Shown piece by piece: positions 34,174 through 44,488 of a stretch of 64,000 bases of DNA. Position 1 is the first letter of the stretch. The number at the start of each line of letters is the position of its first letter. A model generated the notes under the pieces. The model worked only from the letters and a program-made list of their open reading frames with translations, was not told the origin of the DNA and ran no database searches. The DNA is from an uncultured Mollicutes bacterium. Its GTDB lineage: Bacteria > Bacillota_I > Bacilli_A > RFN20 > CAG-826. The stretch spans positions 62,001-126,000 of the forward strand of contig UQFN01000003.1 in NCBI GenBank assembly GCA_900540365.1. The letters run 5' to 3'. The translations under genes were made by a program, and so were the position numbers.

Positions 34174-37035
34174 TTAATCATTAATTCCAATAAATGTTGC
34201 TTCTTGTGGGCCATCACCTTTATTTGAGTTATCCTTTGGATTTTTCTTCTTTTTCTTATTAAATTTCTCAAAGTTAAATGCCTTTTTAGTCTTATTCCAA
34301 ATTAATGCATTGACATCTTCAAAATCAAGAATAAATGTTTTAATTAATAAAACTGTAATGCAGAATCCAATTAAAGCAGAAATTAAGACTACATTTGAGA
34401 ATGTTGAAGATAAAACAAATGTAATAACAATTAAAGAAGATAATCCTAAACAAATAATTAATGTTTGGAAAGTTAAAGCATGATTCATTGAAAGCAATTC
34501 TTGTCTTTTTGCTAGATAATTTTCATCAAAGCGAATATTACGGTTTTCTTTTAAAATATCTCTTTGAGTTGCATAGTAATATAGTAACATTGCATATGAT
34601 AGTAAAATAATTAGTACCAAACTTAATGTATTTGTACTTGCAACACCAACAAGTAAAGCAGAATAAATTCCAATGGTAATTGTTGAAGAAACTCCAACAA
34701 ATAATAATGAAATAACACTCTTTCCTAATCCAAATCTTAAAGCAACATAAACAGTTGAAATAGCTACTGAAATTAAGACAAAGTATAATAATTCAAGATT
34801 TAAATTATCTTCAGTAAAGTCAGTTGTTGATAATAAATAAACATTTATATCATTTACACCATTTAAATTAAATTCTGAAGAAATATCTTCGAAAATAGTA
34901 TTTTGAATAACTTCATTTAAAGAACCTGCTGTATTCACATCACCATTAAACATATATTGATCTTCGTTATTAATAATTCCGTTTAACTTAATGATATATG
35001 TAAATGATAATTCAGTATTTCCTTCTTCATCAATAATTGCTGAATTATACATAGCATTGACTACAGAGTATTTTAATAAACTACCTTGTGGATTTTCAGC
35101 TTCGCTATTAAAGGTATAAATATGATCAAGTACTTTTTCTTTAATTTCGGTTGTTGTTCCGATACCTTTTAAGCTTTCATCATTAGATAAAACTTTATAG
35201 GTAATATAAACTTGAGAATTTTGCACAGTTTCATTTGGTGCACCATAAATATTTCCAGTTACTGAATTAGTCACAGGAATTGCAACAATGCTACCAACTA
35301 ATAATACACAAAATACAATTAAAGAAATGACTTTACTTCTTTTGGTGACAGTTTCATTTTTAAATGAATCAAAATATGTAGGTTTTTCATCTTTAGATAA
35401 ATCAGGAATTAATTCTTTTTTAATCATTAATAATTTTAAATGTGAATTAATAAATGATGAATTAGCTAATAACCAATATAAAACTCTTAAAATAACTGTA
35501 CTAAATAGGAAGTTAAAAATACCACCTAAAATTAATACAGCACCCATTGACATAATAATTACATTTGAATTTAAATAAGCAACAATACCTAAAATTAATG
35601 TAATTACTGAAATGTCAAGGTGGTACATTAAAGTCTTTTTACCAGCTTCTGAACAAGCTTTTTTCAAAGCTTTGCCACTATAACAAAGTTCTCTAACCTT
35701 TTTAAAATAAATTGCAGCTGAGCATGTTGAAATAATTCCAACAGCAATTAAAGCAACAATTGTACCGATATTAAATTCAACTCCAAATAAAGATAATAGA
35801 GCCGCACTTAATAATACAACGCTGCTAATTGAAGCAATTCCTCCAACACTAGCTATTCCATAGTGTAATGATAAGAATAAAGCTAATAAAATAAATGCTG
35901 AAATAGTTGCAATCACAAGTGTTGAGAATAAAAGTTTGCCTTGTGATTTTAATTGTTCAATAAAAGCAGGAATATTATTACCAGCACCATCAGTATCACC
36001 TAAAACAGGATAACTTTCATTTAATAATGTAATTTCAAATTTATACGATGAAGCGTTAAGTTTATTTACTTCAATTTGAGCTAAAGTATAAATAATTCTT
36101 TGTAAAACAGCTTGATCAGTTACATTAGATAAATCTGGACAATATTGTGTGTAATCAAGTTTTAATACTTCATTAACTTTTGTTGAGTCTGAAGCATCAT
36201 AATCTAAAAACATTGATGATAAATCAGTTGTATTAAGTCTAAATAAAACATTTTCAGTTGCAGCTGTGTAATAATTTGTGTCCTCAACTGCTTTTGTGAT
36301 GTCATATTTATCGGTCCAGTTATTGACAATATAAATATAGTTACTAGTTGTAAGAGCATCTTCTTCACCAGATTCATCAGTCGAATCTGCATATACATGG
36401 CTAATACCACCTGAAATTGCTGTTGTACCATCAGTATTATTTGCATCTAAGACTGTTTGTAAAATATCGTCATTAAATTTTTGAGGATCAGCAAGAGGAA
36501 CACCAATTACAGGTAAAGCATCGCTAGTATCAACGTAAACTTCTCCTCTTTTAAATAATGCTTGGCTATTTTCATTTAAACTATCATCATATTGAGAAAA
36601 ATTGAATGGATCTTCAGTAATGGCAACACTCAAATTCCAGTCAAATGTTAAGTAGTCGTTAATAGCAGTATAAAGTTGTTCATACTGAGCTTTATAAGCT
36701 ACACGAATACTATAATATTTTTCTGATTGTGAATTATCATTTTGATTATCAATTTTTTCAACTATTGCATCAGAAACATTTGCTTTTTCTAATCTTGATT
36801 TAAATTCTTCAACAATGTCATCAATATCATCTTCTAAAGCTGATTCATCTGCAAATGATGAAGTACCATTAATATAATTTAATGTTTCATCTTTTAAGGA
36901 AACTTGATAAATAAATTCTTTTCCTTGTGCATAATCTGCACCAGCATTTACATTTGAGAATGTTGGTACAAACCCAACAAACACTGATATTAATATGCTG
37001 ACGCTTAGGAGTAAATAGCCAATAAATCTTTTCAT
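34174..37035 (-). CDS. secDF: SecDF fused protein-export membrane protein, divergent
   Basis: A 953-residue SecD-SecF fusion. TM1 is near residues 5-27, followed by a very large outer loop of about 345 residues, then five helices (from about residue 375). A second half has a smaller outer loop and helices ending in a Lys-rich tail. The repeated helix pattern and the YFKKVREL segment at the place of FERIREE support SecD. The Asp in helix 4 that carries protons (VDAN in most SecD) reads as Cys/Ser, and the SecF counterpart (ND) is also absent. Position next to ruvAB and recJ agrees with secDF in Bacillus. AAAGGA precedes the ATG. Confidence 0.78.
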   Translation of the reverse strand: MKRFIGYLLLSVSILISVFVGFVPTFSNVNAGADYAQGKEFIYQVSLKDETLNYINGTSSFADESALEDDIDDIVEEFKSRLEKANVSDAIVEKIDNQNDNSQSEKYYSIRVAYKAQYEQLYTAINDYLTFDWNLSVAITEDPFNFSQYDDSLNENSQALFKRGEVYVDTSDALPVIGVPLADPQKFNDDILQTVLDANNTDGTTAISGGISHVYADSTDESGEEDALTTSNYIYIVNNWTDKYDITKAVEDTNYYTAATENVLFRLNTTDLSSMFLDYDASDSTKVNEVLKLDYTQYCPDLSNVTDQAVLQRIIYTLAQIEVNKLNASSYKFEITLLNESYPVLGDTDGAGNNIPAFIEQLKSQGKLLFSTLVIATISAFILLALFLSLHYGIASVGGIASISSVVLLSAALLSLFGVEFNIGTIVALIAVGIISTCSAAIYFKKVRELCYSGKALKKACSEAGKKTLMYHLDISVITLILGIVAYLNSNVIIMSMGAVLILGGIFNFLFSTVILRVLYWLLANSSFINSHLKLLMIKKELIPDLSKDEKPTYFDSFKNETVTKRSKVISLIVFCVLLVGSIVAIPVTNSVTGNIYGAPNETVQNSQVYITYKVLSNDESLKGIGTTTEIKEKVLDHIYTFNSEAENPQGSLLKYSVVNAMYNSAIIDEEGNTELSFTYIIKLNGIINNEDQYMFNGDVNTAGSLNEVIQNTIFEDISSEFNLNGVNDINVYLLSTTDFTEDNLNLELLYFVLISVAISTVYVALRFGLGKSVISLLFVGVSSTITIGIYSALLVGVASTNTLSLVLIILLSYAMLLYYYATQRDILKENRNIRFDENYLAKRQELLSMNHALTFQTLIICLGLSSLIVITFVLSSTFSNVVLISALIGFCITVLLIKTFILDFEDVNALIWNKTKKAFNFEKFNKKKKKNPKDNSNKGDGPQEATFIGIND

Positions 37036-37117
37036 AATTTCAATCCTTTATAAATGTAATTTATAAACTGTTATAAACAATCTTAATTATATTACTACAA
37101 AATAGATATAAAAACAA

Positions 37118-38095
37118 TTATTTATATTGATTGAAACTGCTATTTAAAAACAAATTTTCATATAGATTTAAACCCTTAGTTGTTAATCTTCTTCCTTGCT
37201 TAGTTCTTTCAATAATATTTAAGTGAATTAAGTATGGTTCATATAAATATTCAATATTTGCAACACTCTCATTTAAAAATATTGCAATCGATTTTAAGGA
37301 AACAGGTTTATTATGATAATTTTCATACATTATTTTAATTATTTTATAATCTTCTTTTGTTAAACCATTTTCATCGATTTCTAATAAATTGAAAACACGT
37401 TTTATATAGTTCTTATCGACTATTTTTATGTTATCAAAGATTGCAAAATCATTAATTCTTTTTAAATAATTTAGACTAATTCTTGGAATCATTTTGCTTC
37501 TTTTTGCAATTTCAACAGATGCTTCAAAATTCAATGCTAAATTTAATTTTTTGGCATTAATTTCAATAATTTTAGCGATTTCAATTTCAGTATAAGAATT
37601 CATTTTATATTTAATACCAAATCTATCAAATAACGGTTTACTTATTTGACTTACATTTGTGGTTGCTCCTATTAAAGTAAATGGCTCAACTTCTACTTCA
37701 ATAATTTTACTATTCTCATTATCTTGATAATTAATTGATATTTTAAAATCTTCCATTACTGAATATAAAGTTTCAACGATATTTTTTTCTAAGCAATGAA
37801 TTTCATCAATAAATAAAATATCAAATTTATTTAACGATGATAAAACATTTATTAGGTCTGAAATTTTTTCTAAATTATTGCCATTAATTGAAATAATTTT
37901 CGAATTCATTTCATTAGCAACTACACGAGCTAAACTTGTTTTCCCAATGCCTGGAGGACCATATAATAAAAGATGATCTAAAGATTTCTTTTGTTTTTTT
38001 GCACTAAATATAAAAACTTTTAATTGAGAAATTATTTTTTCATTACCAATAAACTCTTCAAAATTAAAAGGACGAAAAATATTAATATTACTCAT
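37118..38095 (-). CDS. ruvB: Holliday junction branch migration ATPase RuvB
   Basis: AAA+ motor for branch migration, 325 residues. Walker A is YGPPGIGKTSLARVVANEM, Walker B is ILFIDEIHCLEKN, sensor 1 is GATTNVSQISKPLFDRF. A C-terminal winged helix ends with RTKQGRRLTTKGLNLYENL. It overlaps ruvA by eight bases. Slightly shorter than Bacillus RuvB. Confidence 0.95.
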   Translation of the reverse strand: MSNINIFRPFNFEEFIGNEKIISQLKVFIFSAKKQKKSLDHLLLYGPPGIGKTSLARVVANEMNSKIISINGNNLEKISDLINVLSSLNKFDILFIDEIHCLEKNIVETLYSVMEDFKISINYQDNENSKIIEVEVEPFTLIGATTNVSQISKPLFDRFGIKYKMNSYTEIEIAKIIEINAKKLNLALNFEASVEIAKRSKMIPRISLNYLKRINDFAIFDNIKIVDKNYIKRVFNLLEIDENGLTKEDYKIIKIMYENYHNKPVSLKSIAIFLNESVANIEYLYEPYLIHLNIIERTKQGRRLTTKGLNLYENLFLNSSFNQYK

Positions 38096-38630
38096 AATTA
38101 ATTATTTTTAATGCTTGTTTTAAAGCTTCTTCTTGTGAAAGATTTTGATTAATTTTATCTAAAGATTTAATAATTTGTTCTTTTTTATAACCTAGATTTT
38201 TTAAAGCTAAATAAACACTTTCATATTTATTATCTTCAAGAGTCGAGTAAAAATTCTTTTTTAAATTCAAAATAATTGCATTAGCTTTTGAGCCAATAAT
38301 TTCTTGAAGCACTTTAAAATTTTCGTTTTTTACATAAAAAATTAAATCACTAGCTTTTATCAAATTTAAAATATTTATGGCACTTTTGCAGCCTATTCCT
38401 TGAATTTTAATGAGTTTTTTAAAAACTTTATAATCGTTTTCATCTAAAAAACCATATAATAAAAACTCATTATCACTGCTTAAATAATCATGTATAAAAA
38501 CTTTATATTCTTTTGAAATTTCAAAATTATCGCGATTTAAAATATTAATTTCAAAACCAATATTATTTGAAAATAAAGTAATTTGATTTTTAGATTTTTC
38601 AGTAATTAAACCTTTAACAAATTTAAGCAT
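38088..38630 (-). CDS. ruvA: Holliday junction DNA-binding protein RuvA
   Basis: Tetrameric junction-binding partner of RuvB, 180 residues. It begins MLKFVKGLITEKSKNQITLF, the usual OB-fold start (MI.xi.G.i). Helix-hairpin-helix segments follow (KLIKIQGIGCKSAINIL and FKVLQEIIGSKANAIIL), and a small C-terminal RuvB-binding domain (ALKNLGYKKEQI) ends it. The conserved hairpin glycines are only partly kept. It overlaps ruvB, so both are co-translated; the gap to obg is 14 bases with no clear ribosome binding site. Confidence 0.9.
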   Translation of the reverse strand: MLKFVKGLITEKSKNQITLFSNNIGFEINILNRDNFEISKEYKVFIHDYLSSDNEFLLYGFLDENDYKVFKKLIKIQGIGCKSAINILNLIKASDLIFYVKNENFKVLQEIIGSKANAIILNLKKNFYSTLEDNKYESVYLALKNLGYKKEQIIKSLDKINQNLSQEEALKQALKIINYE

Positions 38631-38644
38631 TAATTGAATATGAA

Positions 38645-39913
38645 CTATTCATAATATTCAAATTCAAAATCAGATAATTTAACAATATCGCCGTTTTTTG
38701 CACCAAGTTCTTTTAGTCTCTCATCAACACCAATTTTATTAAGATAAGTTAGTAATTTCATCATTCCTTCATCAGTAGAGATGTTAATTAAAGAATAAGT
38801 CTTTAAAACTCTTTCGCCAGTAATTTCAAAAACATTTTCTTTAACTTTATTAATTTCAAAAATTTCTTGTGAAGTTTTTGTTGCATCAATAACTATTTCT
38901 TCATCTTCTTCGCTATAAACTGGGTAAATAATAGCATCCTTTAATAAATCTTTACATTTATATAAAACTAGATCAATATTTTCATTTGTTAAACAACTAA
39001 TTGGAATAACTTCCTTTTTAACTTGTTTTTTAAATTTTTCTAATCTTTCTAAAGCACCAGGCTCATCCATTTTACTAGCTACTATTACTTCTGGTCGATC
39101 AATTAAATGCATACCATATTCTTTTAATTCGTTACGGATATCTTGATAAGCTGTATATGGATCTCTAACCCCGCTCATATCAACCATATGTATCAAAACT
39201 TTTGTTCTTTCAATATGTCTTAAAAACATTAACCCAAGCCCTTTTCCTAAATGAGCCCCTTTAATTAATCCAGGCATATCTGCTAAAACAAAACTTGATT
39301 TATCAGGTAAATAAGTTACTCCTAAATTAGGTGTTATAGTTGTAAAATCATAGTCCCCAATTTCAGCTTTTACATTACTTACCTCGTTAATAAATGTAGA
39401 TTTTCCAACACTAGGAAAACCAATAATACCAACATCAGCAAGTAATTTTAATTCGAGTATAAGACGCTTTTTTTCTCCAGGTAAACCATTTTCTGCAATT
39501 TTAGGACATTTATTACGGTTAGATTTAAAAGCCGCATTTCCACGACCTCCTCTTCCACCCTTACAAATCATAAAAGTTTCACCAGGAGTATTTAAATCAC
39601 AAACAAATTGATGGTTTTCTTCTAAAAATATTACTGTTCCAACTGGTAAATCAATATAAATATCTTCGGCACTACGACCATACATATTTTTTATATCACC
39701 ATTTTCACCATTATCAGCTTTAAAGACTTTACTATGTCTAAAATTAACTAAGGTACTAACTTTTGAAGAACATCTTAAAAATACTGAACCTCCTCGTCCA
39801 CCATTGCCGCCACTAGGACCGCCATTTGGACGATATTTTTCATGTCTAAAAGCAATACGACCATCGCCGCCCTTGCCACTTCTAACTTCAATAATTGCAC
39901 GATCAATAAACAT
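38645..39913 (-). CDS. obg: Obg GTPase (CgtA)
   Basis: Essential ribosome-associated GTPase, 422 residues. The glycine-rich Obg fold comes first (GKGGDGRIAF, NGGPSGGNGGRGGSV). The G domain has G1 GFPSVGKSTFINEV, G2 TTITPNLG, G3 ADMPGLIKGA and G4-like ASKMDEPG. The C-terminal Obg-specific OCT domain is present. AAAGG lies seven bases before the ATG. It follows rpmA as in Bacillus, with a hairpin between. Confidence 0.96.
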   Translation of the reverse strand: MFIDRAIIEVRSGKGGDGRIAFRHEKYRPNGGPSGGNGGRGGSVFLRCSSKVSTLVNFRHSKVFKADNGENGDIKNMYGRSAEDIYIDLPVGTVIFLEENHQFVCDLNTPGETFMICKGGRGGRGNAAFKSNRNKCPKIAENGLPGEKKRLILELKLLADVGIIGFPSVGKSTFINEVSNVKAEIGDYDFTTITPNLGVTYLPDKSSFVLADMPGLIKGAHLGKGLGLMFLRHIERTKVLIHMVDMSGVRDPYTAYQDIRNELKEYGMHLIDRPEVIVASKMDEPGALERLEKFKKQVKKEVIPISCLTNENIDLVLYKCKDLLKDAIIYPVYSEEDEEIVIDATKTSQEIFEINKVKENVFEITGERVLKTYSLINISTDEGMMKLLTYLNKIGVDERLKELGAKNGDIVKLSDFEFEYYE

Positions 39914-39931
39914 ATAATACCTTTAAAAGAA

Positions 39932-39950
39932 AACCACCATACAGGTGGTT
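39932..39950 (-). terminator. Attenuator-like hairpin between rpmA and obg
   Basis: Seven-base perfect arms (AACCACC at 39932-39938 with its complement at 39944-39950), 5-base loop, then TTTTCTTTT on the minus strand. It probably ends part of the ribosomal-protein transcripts and lets the rest read into obg. Confidence 0.65.
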
Positions 39951-39955
39951 CTTAT

Positions 39956-40249
39956 TTACTTTGTAATTTCGTATACGGATACTCTTTTTCTATTTTTGCC
40001 GACTCTTTCAAATCTTACGATTCCTTCTTTTGTAGCAAAGATAGTATCATCTCCACCCCTCATTGTATTAACCCCAGGGTAGATTTTTGTTCCGCGTTGA
40101 CGATAAATAATTGCACCTGCTTTACAAAATTGTCCATCACTTCTTTTAGCACCTAATCTACGACCAGCACTATCACGGCCGTTTTTAGTACTACCAACAC
40201 CTTTGTGGGATGCGAAGAGTTGTATATCAAGTTTAAATCTTAAATTCAT
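39956..40249 (-). CDS. rpmA: Ribosomal protein L27 with cleavable N-terminal extension
   Basis: A 97-residue 50S protein. The core ASHKGVGSTKNGRDSAGRRL is unmistakable. It is preceded by a 13-residue extension ending in IQLFA, matching the Firmicutes motif that the protease Prp removes so that the L27 tail can reach the peptidyl-transferase centre. The predicted cut is after Ala13. The prp gene is directly upstream, consistent with that mechanism. AGGGAG precedes the ATG. Confidence 0.96.
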   Translation of the reverse strand: MNLRFKLDIQLFASHKGVGSTKNGRDSAGRRLGAKRSDGQFCKAGAIIYRQRGTKIYPGVNTMRGGDDTIFATKEGIVRFERVGKNRKRVSVYEITK

Positions 40250-40253
40250 ATTA

Positions 40254-40556
40254 TTACTCCCTTCTTATTACTTTTAAATTTTCTTTAAATTCGCTTTCAA
40301 CTGTTCGTAATTGGATTATCATTGTTTCAAATACAATTTGATCATGTCTTGTAATATTAATTGCGTTAATTGAAACATCACCGCTTTTAATTTTAATATC
40401 GTAATTTTCAGTATTATCTAATGCATTTAAGGCCCCAATAATAATTGAACTTACAGCACTACAAACTATATCTTTTCCCTTGACGTTATAATATGCATGA
40501 CCAGTTGAACGAAAGTTAAAATTGTTATTGTCAAATAAATAATCAATTTTAATCAT
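40254..40556 (-). CDS. prp: Ribosomal-processing cysteine protease Prp
   Basis: A 100-residue protease that trims the L27 N-terminus in Firmicutes. The catalytic His is in STGHAYYN near residue 19 and the catalytic Cys in KDIVCSAVSSIIIGALNAL near residue 31, the normal spacing for YsxB/Prp. It sits between rplU and rpmA, overlapping the rplU stop by one base. Together with the L27 extension this predicts active L27 processing. Confidence 0.92.
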   Translation of the reverse strand: MIKIDYLFDNNNFNFRSTGHAYYNVKGKDIVCSAVSSIIIGALNALDNTENYDIKIKSGDVSINAINITRHDQIVFETMIIQLRTVESEFKENLKVIRRE

Positions 40557-40864
40557 TATGCATTAATGCTTTCAATAGTTAAGCATGTATATGGTTGACG
40601 ATGACCATATGTTCTACGATAATTGGATTTTGCTTTGTATTTAAAAACAACGATTTTTCTTTGTTTTCCTTGTTTTTCTACTTTTGCAGTAACTGTTGCA
40701 CCTTCAACAAAAGGATTTCCAGCTTTAATCTTCTTATCAGCAACTAATAAAACATCTTTAAAAGTATAAGTTGAGCCAACTTCTGCATCTAATTTCTCGA
40801 CAAAAATCTTTTGTCCAACTTCAACTTTAAGTTGTTTACCGCCAGATAAAATTATTGCGTACAT
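40556..40864 (-). CDS. rplU: Ribosomal protein L21
   Basis: A 102-residue 50S protein. It begins MYAIILSGGKQLKVEVGQKI, the family's YAVI.tGGKQYkV start, and has the C-terminal YKAKSNYRRTYGHRQPYT, matching KrRK.yr.k.GHRQ.yT. AGGAGG lies upstream. It is first in the rplU-prp-rpmA-obg transcript, behind an L21 leader structure and a good promoter. Confidence 0.96.
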   Translation of the reverse strand: MYAIILSGGKQLKVEVGQKIFVEKLDAEVGSTYTFKDVLLVADKKIKAGNPFVEGATVTAKVEKQGKQRKIVVFKYKAKSNYRRTYGHRQPYTCLTIESINA

Positions 40865-40894
40865 ATTTATCCTCCTCTATTTAATTAATTACTC

Positions 40895-40966
40895 GCTATT
40901 AAGGTAATCTTTCGATTTTAGGGACCTTTTTTAGGCGGTTGTAGCTAAATCGAGTTACAACGCTCG
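40895..40966 (-). ncRNA. L21 (rplU) ribosomal-protein leader
   Basis: On the minus strand a hairpin with arms GTTGTA/TACAAC is followed by AAAAGGTCCCT and a short GAAA-loop hairpin (AATC/GATT), then the rplU ribosome binding site. This arrangement is what I recall for the Firmicutes L21 leader family thought to mediate autoregulation. Recognised by position and motifs only. Confidence 0.7.
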
Positions 40967-40969
40967 TAT

Positions 40970-40997
40970 ATTATCATAAATATACTGACTTTGTCAA
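40970..40997 (-). promoter_or_regulatory. Predicted sigma-A promoter of rplU operon
   Basis: On the minus strand, consensus TTGACA (40997-40992) and GATAAT (40975-40970) with a 16-base spacer. Initiation near 40963 would start the RNA at the L21 leader. Confidence 0.7.
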
Positions 40998-41060
40998 ATA
41001 TTTATATAATAAATATCAGAAGTTAGAATAATAAATATTTAAAGGTATTAATAAGCTTAG

Positions 41061-41243
41061 TTATTTCCGTTGAAATGACCATCCACCTGGCATTGAAGTT
41101 TTTCCTTCTTTGCTAGTGAATAATTTATAAACAACTACCGCTATAATTGAAATTGCTAAAACCGCAATGACAGCTGTTAAAGTAATTGCTTCTCCAACTT
41201 TAATATTGTCTAATTCACTATCTAATAGTTGAATTTTGTTCAT
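41061..41243 (-). CDS. Small membrane-active-like peptide with double-glycine-type leader
   Basis: Sixty residues, not recognised as a named family. The start MNKIQLLDSELDNIKVGEA fits the consensus of double-glycine leaders: Leu at -12, Glu at -8, Leu at -7, Ile at -4 and Gly at -1, counted from a cut after VG (residue 17); only -2 is Val in place of Gly. A hydrophobic helix (residues about 19-42) follows, then a polar tail ending in MPGGWSFQRK. This pattern suits a bacteriocin or signalling-peptide precursor; a plain single-pass membrane protein is the alternative. AAAGGAGG is at ideal spacing but lies in the arm of a hairpin shared with another locus. An upstream ATG at 41276 is less likely. 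Confidence 0.6.
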   Translation of the reverse strand: MNKIQLLDSELDNIKVGEAITLTAVIAVLAISIIAVVVYKLFTSKEGKTSMPGGWSFQRK

Positions 41244-41247
41244 ATTT

Positions 41248-41296
41248 AACCTCCTTTCATAAACAAGTCGCATCAAAACAAACTTGTTGGGGGGTT
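41248..41296 (-). ncRNA. Repeated hairpin element, copy A (over peptide-gene ribosome binding site)
   Basis: On the minus strand an outer stem AACCCCC/GGAGGTT (one mismatch) and a perfect inner stem AACAAGT/ACTTGTT (41262-41268 with 41282-41288) can form. The GGAGG of the peptide gene's ribosome binding site is in the outer 3' arm, so folding would hide it. Copy B at 17951-17997 shares the CCCCCCAACAA and GCGACTTGT blocks. It starts six bases after the valS stop. Confidence 0.65.
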
Positions 41297-41301
41297 AAAT
41301 T

Positions 41302-43886
<2,585 letters not shown>

Positions 43887-43890
<4 letters not shown>

Positions 43891-44486
43891 AATTTTTGCT
43901 CCTTCACGTGAGTTTGAATTAAATTCTTTAAAATTTCTAAGCCAAATTTTGTTTCACTACTTGTTAAAATAATATCTAAATCGCTAATATCACCTAATTT
44001 ACTAGTTAAATTCGAGGTAATCTTACTACGCATTGATTGATTTAACTTATCACATTTAGTCATAATTAAGACGAAATTATAATTAAATTCTTTTAAAAAA
44101 TTAAAAAAATCTACATCATCTTTTGTAGGTTCATGTCTACTATCAAGTAAAAAAACAATTAATTTTAAATTCTTGTTATCTTGAAAATAACTTTCAATTA
44201 AATCACCATAAAATTTATAATCAACGTCTTTTTTTGCGCTAAAACCATATCCAGGACAGTCTACAAAATAAAAATAATCATCAATTAGATAATAATTTAA
44301 TAGTTTTGTATGACCCGGTTTTGATGATGTAAAGGCTAATTTAGAATTGTTGGTAAGTCCATTAATTAAACTTGACTTACCAACATTACTTTTACCTACA
44401 AATACGGCTTCATCATAATTAGTAGTAGGTTTATCTTTAATATTAGCAATACTTTTAATAAACTTAGATTTTTTAAAAAATTCCAT
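43887..44486 (-). CDS. engB: Ribosome biogenesis GTPase EngB (YsxC)
   Basis: GTPase for 50S assembly. From the ATG at 44486 it has 199 residues. G1 is VGKSNVGKSSLINGL, G2 lies at SSKPGHTKLLNYY, G3 is FVDCPGYGFSAK and G4 is MTKCDKL. The ATG is two bases after the lon stop; a TTG at 44501 would add five residues inside lon and is unlikely. It directly follows lon as ysxC follows lonA in Bacillus. Confidence 0.95.
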
Positions 44487-44488
44487 AA

